Of a stretch of DNA of 35,250 nt, positions 29,380 through 35,250 are shown piece by piece. The notes under the pieces were generated by a model, which ran no database searches, was not told where the DNA came from, and saw nothing but the letters and a program-made list of their open reading frames with translations. Position 1 is the first letter of the stretch. Every line of letters begins with the position of its first letter. Made by a program: the position numbers and the translations under genes. The stretch spans positions 1 to 35,250 of IMG/VR virus record IMGVR_UViG_3300044540_000022; one strand, given 5' to 3'. The DNA comes from a virus.

Positions 29380-30333
29380 ATGGGATTCTCCCTCGGTACA
29401 TTGACCCCCTACGTGGAGCAGAATGAGCAGCTCCTGGTCGCCAGCTCCGTTCTGGGCGCCAAAACCCAGCAGCTCATCCAGGCCGGCGGCACCATCATGG
29501 CCCGCGTGAAGTCGAAGGAGACCATCAACGTGATGTACACCGACGCCATCTTCCAGGCCGGCGGTACCTGCGGATTCCTCACCTCCGGCACCACATCGAT
29601 CACCCAGCGCGAAGTCGAGGTCGGCAAGTTCAAAGTGAACGAGGCCATCTGCCCGAAGGACCTCGAAGCCTACTACACCCAAAAGGCCCTCGCCGCCGGA
29701 AGCCGTTACGACACGATGGCCTTCGCCGAAGAGTACACCGCCCGGAAGGCCGCGAAGATCGCCGCCCAGCTCGAGACCGCGCTGTGGCAGGGTGACAAGA
29801 CCAGCGTGAACGTGAACCTCAACAAGTTCGACGGTCTGATCGAGCTGATCAAGGATGCCGGCGTAACCGTCATCAACGCCAACTCCATCGCCTTCCACGG
29901 TTCGGTTGAGACCGACATCACCAACTCCAACGTGGTCGCAATCTTCGATTCGATCTACAAAGCCATCCCGGCCGAGATCGTCGACAAGGATGACACAAAG
30001 ATTTTCTGCGGCATGGACGTCTTCAGGACGCTGACCGTGAAGATCAAAAACGACGATCTGTTCCACTACCAGGTTGTGGCCGCTCCGAACACGTCCTTCT
30101 TCCTTCCTGGAACCCAGATCGAGGTCGTAGGAACCCCCGGACTGAACGGAACCAAGAAGGTGTACGCGATGCGCGTGTCGAACCTCTACCTCGGTACCGA
30201 CATCCTCGATGAGGATCAGAACCGCTGGGAGCTGTTCTTCGCCCGCGAGGCCGACCAGGTGCGCTTCGTGTCCGAGTTCAAGCTGGGCATCAACTTCGCC
30301 TTCCCCCAGGAGATCGTGAAGTTCGAGGTATAA
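29380..30333 (+). CDS. Major capsid protein, HK97-type
   Basis: The 317-residue protein (MGFSLGTLTPYVEQNEQLLV...) follows the scaffold gene by 22 bases. IMARVKSKETINVMYTDAIF and TTSITQREVEVGKFKVNEAI are early strands of the HK97 fold. FAEEYTARKAAKIAAQLETA resembles the long spine helix, and the late part has TKIFCGMDVFRTLTVKIKN and GTPGLNGTKKVYAMRVSNLY. Codon use is very regular, as in highly expressed genes. The fold call rests on pattern and place. A stable hairpin follows the gene. Confidence 0.85.
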   Translation: MGFSLGTLTPYVEQNEQLLVASSVLGAKTQQLIQAGGTIMARVKSKETINVMYTDAIFQAGGTCGFLTSGTTSITQREVEVGKFKVNEAICPKDLEAYYTQKALAAGSRYDTMAFAEEYTARKAAKIAAQLETALWQGDKTSVNVNLNKFDGLIELIKDAGVTVINANSIAFHGSVETDITNSNVVAIFDSIYKAIPAEIVDKDDTKIFCGMDVFRTLTVKIKNDDLFHYQVVAAPNTSFFLPGTQIEVVGTPGLNGTKKVYAMRVSNLYLGTDILDEDQNRWELFFAREADQVRFVSEFKLGINFAFPQEIVKFEV

Positions 30334-30345
30334 TTCCATCTAACC

Positions 30346-30369
30346 GGGGAGGGGCTACGGCCTCTCCCC
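30346..30369 (+). other. Very stable hairpin with UACG tetraloop after the capsid gene
   Basis: A 10-bp stem (30346-30355 with 30360-30369), one G-U pair, closes a C(UACG)G tetraloop of the stable UNCG class. No T tract follows, so it is more likely an mRNA stabiliser or partial block than a full terminator. Confidence 0.7.
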
Positions 30370-30384
30370 ACAACCATACAAGCA

Positions 30385-30897
30385 ATGAGCTGCGCCCTAA
30401 CACAAGGATATACCTTCGATTGTAAGGACAACATCGGCGGCCTTAAAAGCGTATGGTTCATCGGATGGAATGACGTCTCCAGCGTGACCGAATCATCCGG
30501 AACCATAACCGCGATCACGAAGGCATCCGGCAAGGTCTTCTATAAGTACCAGCTGGTCCGCAACACGTCGAGCTTCACGGAGAACATCGCCGGGTCGATC
30601 GAGAACGGCACCGTGGTCTACAACCAGGAGCTTCTGATCGTCATCAACAAGATGCAGGTCAGCATGCGGAACGAAATCCTGCTCCTGGCGAAGAACAACA
30701 TGATGGCCGTCGTCGAAGATCAGAACGGCCGTTACTGGCTGGCCGGTCGCTACAACGGCCTCGACCTGCTTTCGGGCAGCGCCTCCACCGGCCTCGCCCA
30801 AGCGGACCGGAACGGTTATTCGCTCACCTTCTCCGGTGGCGAAAAGGAAATGGCTCCGGCCGTACAGGCCTCCGTCATCGCGACGCTGACCGCCTAA
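30385..30897 (+). CDS. Tail tube-like / structural protein
   Basis: The 170-residue protein (MSCALTQGYTFDCKDNIGG...) has FTENIAGSIENGTVVYNQEL, LIVINKMQVSMRNEILLLAK, VVEDQNGRYWLAGRYNGLDL and GYSLTFSGGEKEMAPAVQAS. I recall this pattern as a structural protein that follows the capsid in Bacteroidota phages. A single small beta domain with a helix is the usual layout of tail tube subunits. A terminator follows, as expected for a highly expressed virion gene. The tube role is inferred. Confidence 0.65.
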   Translation: MSCALTQGYTFDCKDNIGGLKSVWFIGWNDVSSVTESSGTITAITKASGKVFYKYQLVRNTSSFTENIAGSIENGTVVYNQELLIVINKMQVSMRNEILLLAKNNMMAVVEDQNGRYWLAGRYNGLDLLSGSASTGLAQADRNGYSLTFSGGEKEMAPAVQASVIATLTA

Positions 30898-30922
30898 ACC
30901 GATACTTTGCTTCATAGACATC

Positions 30923-30955
30923 GGGCCGCCCTTTCCAGGGTGGCCCTTCTTATTT
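30923..30955 (+). terminator. Rho-independent terminator, TTTCCA loop
   Basis: A 9-bp stem (30923-30931 with 30938-30946), one G-U pair, loop TTTCCA, then TTCTTATTT. It limits transcription after the capsid and tube genes. A tiny frame (ATG 30961, M-A-D-F-R) follows. Confidence 0.85.
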
Positions 30956-30973
30956 GCACAATGGCGGACTTCC

Positions 30974-30981
30974 GCTAATTA
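30974..30981 (+). promoter_or_regulatory. CTAATTA start-proximal motif 4
   Basis: GCTAATTA, six bases before the ATG at 30988. It includes the stop of the five-codon frame that starts at 30961. Confidence 0.6.
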
Positions 30982-30987
30982 TCCGCA

Positions 30988-31368
30988 ATGGTGAACCTCA
31001 CGACCGGGACCGTTGCGACCGTCTATTTTACGCTGACCGAAAAGCAGACGTTAGGTTCGCCTAACTACCTGTTCCTGTTCACCCAGCGCACGACTAACCG
31101 GGAGGTGGCTTTCGTGAAGCTCAACGCGGCCGACACGTCACCCGCAAAGGAACGGTACAACCGCTTCACCTTCGACGTGGACCAGCTCTTTTGCGGGTTC
31201 ATCGGCGAATACCACTACGAGATCCGGGAGCAGGCCAGCACGTCCAACCTCGACCCGGCGCAATCCGGCAAGGTGCTGGAGACGGGGATGATGCGACTAA
31301 ACGAACCGGCGGAGGACGCCTACGCCTTCACGACATACGAGACCGATAACATATTCGTGACAAGATGA
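30988..31368 (+). CDS. Structural protein, beta-rich
   Basis: The 126-residue protein (MVNLTTGTVATVYFTLTEKQ...) is a beta sandwich by pattern: NYLFLFTQRTTNREVAFVKL, RYNRFTFDVDQLFCGFIGEY, HYEIREQASTSNLDPAQSGK. Its opening resembles the one at 27180 in form, so both may be fibre- or baseplate-attachment domains. ATGA overlap links it to the portal gene. Function not proved. Confidence 0.65.
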   Translation: MVNLTTGTVATVYFTLTEKQTLGSPNYLFLFTQRTTNREVAFVKLNAADTSPAKERYNRFTFDVDQLFCGFIGEYHYEIREQASTSNLDPAQSGKVLETGMMRLNEPAEDAYAFTTYETDNIFVTR

Positions 31369-33332
31369 CCGACAACACCGTCATAATACGCTTTGCGGAG
31401 GCGAGGCAACCCGAATACCGCGAGCGAAAGGGGCAGGGTTACATCGAGTTCGGAGACCGGAACGACTATCCGGAATACCTTCTCGACCTCTTCAATAAAT
31501 CGGCGAAGCATAACGCCATCGTCAAGGGCAAGGTGAATTATATCACCGGCAACGGATGGAAGGCGGCGGAAGGCGACCTTGTCGCCGATGCGTTCATCCG
31601 CCAGCCCAACCCCTACGAGACACTCGCGGAGCTGACCCGGAAGGTGAGCCTCGACATCGAGATTTTCGGCGGCGCCTACCTGGAGGTGATATGGTCGCAG
31701 GCCGGGGGCAACCTTGTCAGCGTGACGCATGTGGACTACACGAAGATCCGGTCGACCTCCGACAACACGTCATTCTTTTACAAAAAAGACTGGACAGACC
31801 GCCGTGGTGAGGTGACTACCGTCCCGGCATTCAACACGTCCGTGAGGCAGGGCCGTCAGATCCTGTACATCAAAGAATACCGGCCGGGCCTCGACGCATA
31901 CGCCCTGCCCGGATACCTCGGCTCCCTGAACTACATCGAGTCCGACATCGAAGTTTCGAAACACGTCCTGGGGAACGCACAGACCGGATTCAGCGCGTCG
32001 AAGCTTATCACGCTACCCAACGGAGAACCCTCGCCCGACGAAAAACGCATCATCGACAACCGCTTCCGGGATAACTTCAGCGGAGCGGATGGTAAAAAGT
32101 TCATGCTCTCATTCGTCACAGATGCCGCACGGAAGCCTATCGTCGAGGACCTGGGAGCCTCCGACCTTACGAAAGAGGATTTCGGCCGGGTGGATTCGAT
32201 GATCCAGCAGAACATCTTCGCCGGCCACCAGCTCACCTCCCCCGCCTTGTTCGGCATCGCAGAACCGGGGAAGCTGGGGACACGGAGCGAGCTGCGGGAT
32301 GCCTATGAGATCTTTAAAAACACATACGTCTCCGACAAGCAGCAGCACCTCGAGCAGGTGTTCAATCGCCTTGCGGAAATCAAGGGCGCACAGGAGCCTA
32401 TCACCATCATCCCGGTCGAGCCTATCACCTTCGAGCTGTCGGAGACATCCATCGTGGCCGTAGCGCCCAGGGAGTGGATCCTGGAAAAGGCGGGCATCGA
32501 TGAGTCGAAATATGCACCCTCGGTTGTGCAGCCGGGTCAAGCTCCTGCACAGCCGGAGGCGCCTTCCGTGAATGAGAACCTGAAGAACCTTACCGGCCGC
32601 CAATGGCAGCAGGTGATGAGGATCGTCCGCCAGTACGGCCAGGGCAAGATTACGCGGGAAATCGCCGTGACGATGCTCCGGTCCGGCCTGGCGATGGGTG
32701 ACGACGACATCGCCGCGATGCTGGGAGAGGTCGGGGAATTTTCCGCCGACATGACGGAGGACGACGTGGTCGCGGTGTTCGGGGAGTACGGCGAGGCCCG
32801 AGAGATGTTCGAGGTCATCGAGAACCGCCGCCTGCGATTCGCGGACGTGGAGGATGAGACCGACAAGGGCATTCTGGGCATCCTCCAACGGCAACCGCTA
32901 ACGCCCGCCGCCGACGTGGCGAAGGCCCTGCGTATAGGCGTCACAGAGGCCGAAAGGCGCATCGCGGCGCTTATCGAGCGCAAGGTATTGGTCGTGTCGG
33001 AAAAGGGCGAAATAAAGCCATCCAGGCCCGTCTCCGAGCTTGTTGACGAACCGTCCAAGCTCCGGTATGAAATCCGGTATTCCTACGAATGGAAACCGGA
33101 GGTTCCGGCCGGCGAAAGGGACACGGCGGCGCATCCTTCCCGGCCGTTTTGCAAAAAGTTGATGAGCCTGGATCGTTTTTGGACCCGCCGCGAAATCGAG
33201 AGTATTTCCCTTCGCCTCGGATACTCCGTCTTCGACCGTGGGGGCGGATGGTGGGGCCAGGGGGCTGGGCAGCCGGCATCGCCGTCATGCCGTCATGAAT
33301 GGAGGTCGAACGTTTTAATCAGAAGGAAATGA
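31365..33332 (+). CDS. Portal protein with long C-terminal extension
   Basis: The 655-residue protein has a portal-like core (about 1-380): FGDRNDYPEYLLDLFNKSAK, HNAIVKGKVNYITGNGWKAA, IEIFGGAYLEVIWSQAGGN, IQQNIFAGHQLTSPALFGIA. It forms the ring for DNA entry and joins head and tail. The extension contains a helical part (about 400-490), a winged-helix-like part (GILGILQRQPLTPAADVAKA, ALRIGVTEAERRIAALIERK) and a last domain with HPSRPFCKKLMSLDRFWTR, GYSVFDRGGGWWGQG, PSCRHEWRSN whose Cys and His could bind zinc. I recall this last domain at the end of Bacteroidota phage portal or MuF-like proteins. Confidence 0.82.
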   Translation: MTDNTVIIRFAEARQPEYRERKGQGYIEFGDRNDYPEYLLDLFNKSAKHNAIVKGKVNYITGNGWKAAEGDLVADAFIRQPNPYETLAELTRKVSLDIEIFGGAYLEVIWSQAGGNLVSVTHVDYTKIRSTSDNTSFFYKKDWTDRRGEVTTVPAFNTSVRQGRQILYIKEYRPGLDAYALPGYLGSLNYIESDIEVSKHVLGNAQTGFSASKLITLPNGEPSPDEKRIIDNRFRDNFSGADGKKFMLSFVTDAARKPIVEDLGASDLTKEDFGRVDSMIQQNIFAGHQLTSPALFGIAEPGKLGTRSELRDAYEIFKNTYVSDKQQHLEQVFNRLAEIKGAQEPITIIPVEPITFELSETSIVAVAPREWILEKAGIDESKYAPSVVQPGQAPAQPEAPSVNENLKNLTGRQWQQVMRIVRQYGQGKITREIAVTMLRSGLAMGDDDIAAMLGEVGEFSADMTEDDVVAVFGEYGEAREMFEVIENRRLRFADVEDETDKGILGILQRQPLTPAADVAKALRIGVTEAERRIAALIERKVLVVSEKGEIKPSRPVSELVDEPSKLRYEIRYSYEWKPEVPAGERDTAAHPSRPFCKKLMSLDRFWTRREIESISLRLGYSVFDRGGGWWGQGAGQPASPSCRHEWRSNVLIRRK

Positions 33333-33931
33333 GCCGCAAGATACTACTGATAACGCCGCAGACTATCAAGGAACGCACCGGCCTTCACGCCAACGTCGAC
33401 GAGAAGCTGGTGAACCCGGAAATCATGACCGCCCAGGACATGTTCATCCACCCGGCCCTCGGCACGGCCCTGTACAATCGGATCCTGGACGGCGTGGAAA
33501 ATAACAACCTCACGGACACCGAGCAGGACCTCATCGACACGTACATCACGCCGACGCTGGTGTACTACGTCGTCTCCGAACTTCCGATGGGCCTCGGCTT
33601 CCAGTTCTACAACAAGGGCGTGGTCCGCAAGACCGGAACCGATCAGGTGGAGCCGTCCATGCAGGACCTCATCGACGTGGCCAACCGTTACAAGGCGCGG
33701 GCGGAGTTCTATAAGAATCGCCTGATAAAGTATGTCAAGGAAACGGCGTCGAAGGGCGTCCACTTCCGCGAGTACATCAACCCGGGGACCGGCCTCGATA
33801 CGATCCATCCGGAGTCCGACGCATACACCATATCAGTATGGCTGGGTCCGGATTGTGGATGCGGCGGCAAGGATAAGCGGAGGTTCGAGGATAAGTACCA
33901 GGGCGACAGCTTCCGGTGCTGCGACGAATAA
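33329..33931 (+). CDS. Head-tail connector (DUF6712-like)
   Basis: The 200-residue product starts at 33329 (ATGA overlap; an earlier in-frame start at 33299 lies inside the portal gene). LLITPQTIKERTGLHANVDE, KLVNPEIMTAQDMFIHPALG, TYITPTLVYYVVSELPMGLG, KGVVRKTGTDQVEPSMQDL are familiar from head-tail adaptor proteins of Bacteroidota phages. It is helical, as adaptor (gp6-like) proteins are. The Cys-rich end (C-G-C-G-G and C-C-D-E) is unusual and may bind metal. Confidence 0.75.
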   Translation: MSRKILLITPQTIKERTGLHANVDEKLVNPEIMTAQDMFIHPALGTALYNRILDGVENNNLTDTEQDLIDTYITPTLVYYVVSELPMGLGFQFYNKGVVRKTGTDQVEPSMQDLIDVANRYKARAEFYKNRLIKYVKETASKGVHFREYINPGTGLDTIHPESDAYTISVWLGPDCGCGGKDKRRFEDKYQGDSFRCCDE

Positions 33932-33934
33932 CCT

Positions 33935-34105
33935 ATGACAGGAAACCGAAAATACAGCAACCGAAATCAGGAGAAGCTCCGTGCGTACCTGAAAAAAATT
34001 GAGGATGACGCTAAACGAACTCATCGCGCAGATACAAAAGATAGGGGACGACCACAAGGTCATCGCGACGACGTACAACGGCGTGGCGATCGACCTGCTA
34101 AGTGA
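33935..34105 (+). CDS. Possible small basic protein (uncertain)
   Basis: A frame of 56 residues (MTGNRKYSNRNQEKLRAYLK...) starts three bases after the connector stop. The first 25 residues look like a basic helix; the rest lies on the next gene and is of Arg/Asp-rich shadow type. Without the 33935 gene the gap 33932-34004 would be just 73 bases. It may be real but could be chance. Confidence 0.3.
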   Translation: MTGNRKYSNRNQEKLRAYLKKIEDDAKRTHRADTKDRGRPQGHRDDVQRRGDRPAK

Positions 34106-34451
34106 CCAGGAGGTCACCTACCCGGCGTTCACGTTCGACATCTCGATCGGGCGCATATCCGGGCCGTCCCTCACGTGGGACGTGAACATGTTCTTCTTCG
34201 ACCGGCTCCAGCAAGGCGGGATGAACGAGCGGGAGGTGCAGAGCGACCAGGTACAGATCGCCCAGGACGTCCTCGCCTCTCTGCGGTATCCCGGAAACGG
34301 GTTCACGGTCGGAGACAACTTCGCCGTGAACCTGTTCACGGAATCGACGCCGGAGCTGCTGGCCGGTTGCAGCATGACGCTGTCCATCGAGCTACCGGCA
34401 CCATCCGACCGCTGCGTCATACCGTCGGACTATCAATATGAGGATTCCTAA
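34005..34451 (+). CDS. Conserved tail-completion/terminator-like protein
   Basis: From the ATG at 34005 the product has 148 residues (a TTG at 33999 is an alternative). MTLNELIAQIQKIGDDHKVI, YPAFTFDISIGRISGPSLTW, DVNMFFFDRLQQGGMNEREV, then VQIAQDVLASLRYPGNGFTV. An alpha helix followed by beta strands fits tail-terminator or completion proteins, and I recall this pattern after the connector in other Bacteroidota phages. Its stop TAA lies in the CTAATTA motif of the next gene. Confidence 0.7.
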   Translation: MTLNELIAQIQKIGDDHKVIATTYNGVAIDLLSDQEVTYPAFTFDISIGRISGPSLTWDVNMFFFDRLQQGGMNEREVQSDQVQIAQDVLASLRYPGNGFTVGDNFAVNLFTESTPELLAGCSMTLSIELPAPSDRCVIPSDYQYEDS

Positions 34452-34454
34452 TTA
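34448..34454 (+). promoter_or_regulatory. CTAATTA start-proximal motif 5
   Basis: CTAATTA, six bases before the ATG at 34461. Overlaps the stop codon of the preceding gene. Confidence 0.55.
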
Positions 34455-34460
34455 CGACCA

Positions 34461-34835
34461 ATGGCCAACAAGCGGATAAATCAACTTGACGACAGGGTCC
34501 CGGTGGGGACGGACCTAATCCTGGTCGGCGACCCGGTCTCCGGTTATTCGTACAAGACGACGGTCGCCTCGCTGGTCACATCCGCCGCAACATCGGTGCA
34601 GGTATACTTCAAACCGGGCGATGTGGGCTATCCCGCCATCGGGGCATCCACCTACACTAACGCAGGGTTCGCAGGGGCGGACATCATGCTCGTCTTCCGC
34701 AACGGCCTGCCACAATTCAACTCCGACCCCGGAGACGGGGATACCTATTTCACATTCTCCGGGACTACCGTGACCTTTTCCGCTGCGTTAGGGGCGGGAG
34801 AGAAAATCATAATCGTAAGCGTCAAACTGACATAA
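34461..34835 (+). CDS. Fibre-associated structural protein
   Basis: The 124-residue protein starts MANKRINQLDDRVPVGTDLI and goes on LVGDPVSGYSYKTTVASLV. This 'K-R-I-N-Q-L...D.L...D..SG...K.T...L' opening is a common attachment segment of phage fibre and neck proteins. The rest (ADIMLVFRNGLPQFNSDPGD, FTFSGTTVTFSAALGAGEKI) is a beta domain like those in fibre tips. It lies one base before the tail fibre gene, so it may attach the fibre to the tail. Confidence 0.75.
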   Translation: MANKRINQLDDRVPVGTDLILVGDPVSGYSYKTTVASLVTSAATSVQVYFKPGDVGYPAIGASTYTNAGFAGADIMLVFRNGLPQFNSDPGDGDTYFTFSGTTVTFSAALGAGEKIIIVSVKLT

Positions 34836-34836
34836 T

Positions 34837-35250
34837 ATGAGGCGTATTCTTTCCATTCTGTTCACGCTCGCATCCTTCACCTCCGTTGCCCAGACAGTTC
34901 AGACCATTGGCGCACCGGGGACGCGGGTGGTCTCCCGTGGGGATTTCATATCGGACTCCATCTTCTATCTTCCTCGCACACAGGTGACATCCCGTTCTCC
35001 GTTCCAAAGCGGTGCGCTGCGCTATCAATCGTCCGACTCATCGGTGTACCAATGGACGGGAACCCAATGGATAAGGGTTAGAGGCGGCAACCCGGACTCG
35101 CTTATTTTCTCCACCCGCGCATGGAGACAAAAAGGTCTTGACTCTCTCGCTGCCCTTGAATTGTCATTAGCAGACACCGCCACCATGCTCTCCCCCTACG
35201 TCCGTGCAGCGGGTTTCGGGTTGACGAAAAGCGGACAGTCCCTGCTTGTT
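34837..35250 (+). CDS. Tail fibre, N-terminal part with signal peptide (3' end outside window)
   Basis: 138 codons are open to the right edge. The first 19 residues (MRRILSILFTLASFTSVAQ) are a clear signal peptide ending V-A-Q, as is common in Bacteroidota. Then follow YQWTGTQWIRVRGGNPDSLI, STRAWRQKGLDSLAAL, TATMLSPYVRAAGFGLTKSG. The last parts match repeats in the fibre at 1-2456 (RAWRQKG, MLSPYVRTAGFGLTKG), so both ends very likely belong to one gene in a circular or circularly permuted genome. Joining base 35250 to base 1 directly would be out of frame, so a piece is missing. A signal peptide on a phage fibre is surprising. Confidence 0.82.
   Translation, partial: MRRILSILFTLASFTSVAQTVQTIGAPGTRVVSRGDFISDSIFYLPRTQVTSRSPFQSGALRYQSSDSSVYQWTGTQWIRVRGGNPDSLIFSTRAWRQKGLDSLAALELSLADTATMLSPYVRAAGFGLTKSGQSLLV

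Noticed and set aside
29371-30339. Open frame of 322 codons on the - strand opposite the capsid gene
   Set aside because: The length comes from the strongly biased codon use of the capsid gene. The product is Val/Gly/Leu-rich without fold pattern.

Overview
The window is almost entirely one tightly packed phage genome, or most of one. About 63 genes are all on the + strand, most joined by ATGA or TAATG stop/start overlaps. The host is very probably a member of the Bacteroidota. The evidence is: promoters of the TTTG-N(19-21)-TAnnTTTG type, few Shine-Dalgarno sites, signal peptides ending in VAQ or AMAQ, and structural proteins that look like those of Bacteroides/Alistipes-type tailed phages. 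A tape measure protein, tail-chaperone-like overlapping frames, a portal and an HK97-type capsid point to a siphovirus-like particle. I see no integrase, transposase, rRNA, CRISPR array or insertion sequence.

Layout: (1) 1-2456 is the 3' part of a large repetitive tail fibre; its 5' part lies at the other end of the window (34837-35250). (2) 2459-5264 is a lysis block: a small membrane/coiled-coil protein, a conserved protein, a candidate one-piece spanin, a metallophosphoesterase and an M15 peptidase endolysin, closed by a terminator. (3) 5356-13912 is the early/replication region: many small proteins, a recombination-type protein, an SSB-like protein, an exported protein and a tRNA-like element between terminators, an HNH nuclease, a replisome organiser behind a structured leader, a VRR-NUC nuclease and a sigma-like protein. 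(4) 13909-15524 holds a glycosyltransferase and a DUF115-like partner. (5) 15521-18245 is packaging (small and large terminase, a DUF3310 protein). (6) 18282-19310 is a short second regulatory block with a lipoprotein and an XRE repressor-like protein. (7) 19282-25940 is tail (chaperone, tail proteins, tape measure). (8) 26110-34835 is head, tail tube and connectors (XkdF-type protease, fibre-like proteins, holin-like protein, scaffold, major capsid, tube-like protein, portal, connectors).

The structural genes work as one late set, but in an unusual order: the tail chaperone and tape measure come before the protease, capsid and portal. Gaps between genes are short (the longest is about 245 bases, at 9315-9558), and nearly every gap holds a recognisable signal.

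The most interesting material is regulatory. Five hairpins share a TTTCCA (one TATCCA) loop and a single G-U pair. Five late starts carry CTAATTA exactly 5-6 bases upstream of the ATG. Early starts carry CA-repeat leaders. A run of nine T lies in the tail chaperone gene. Product names rest on motifs and remembered family patterns; no database search was run.
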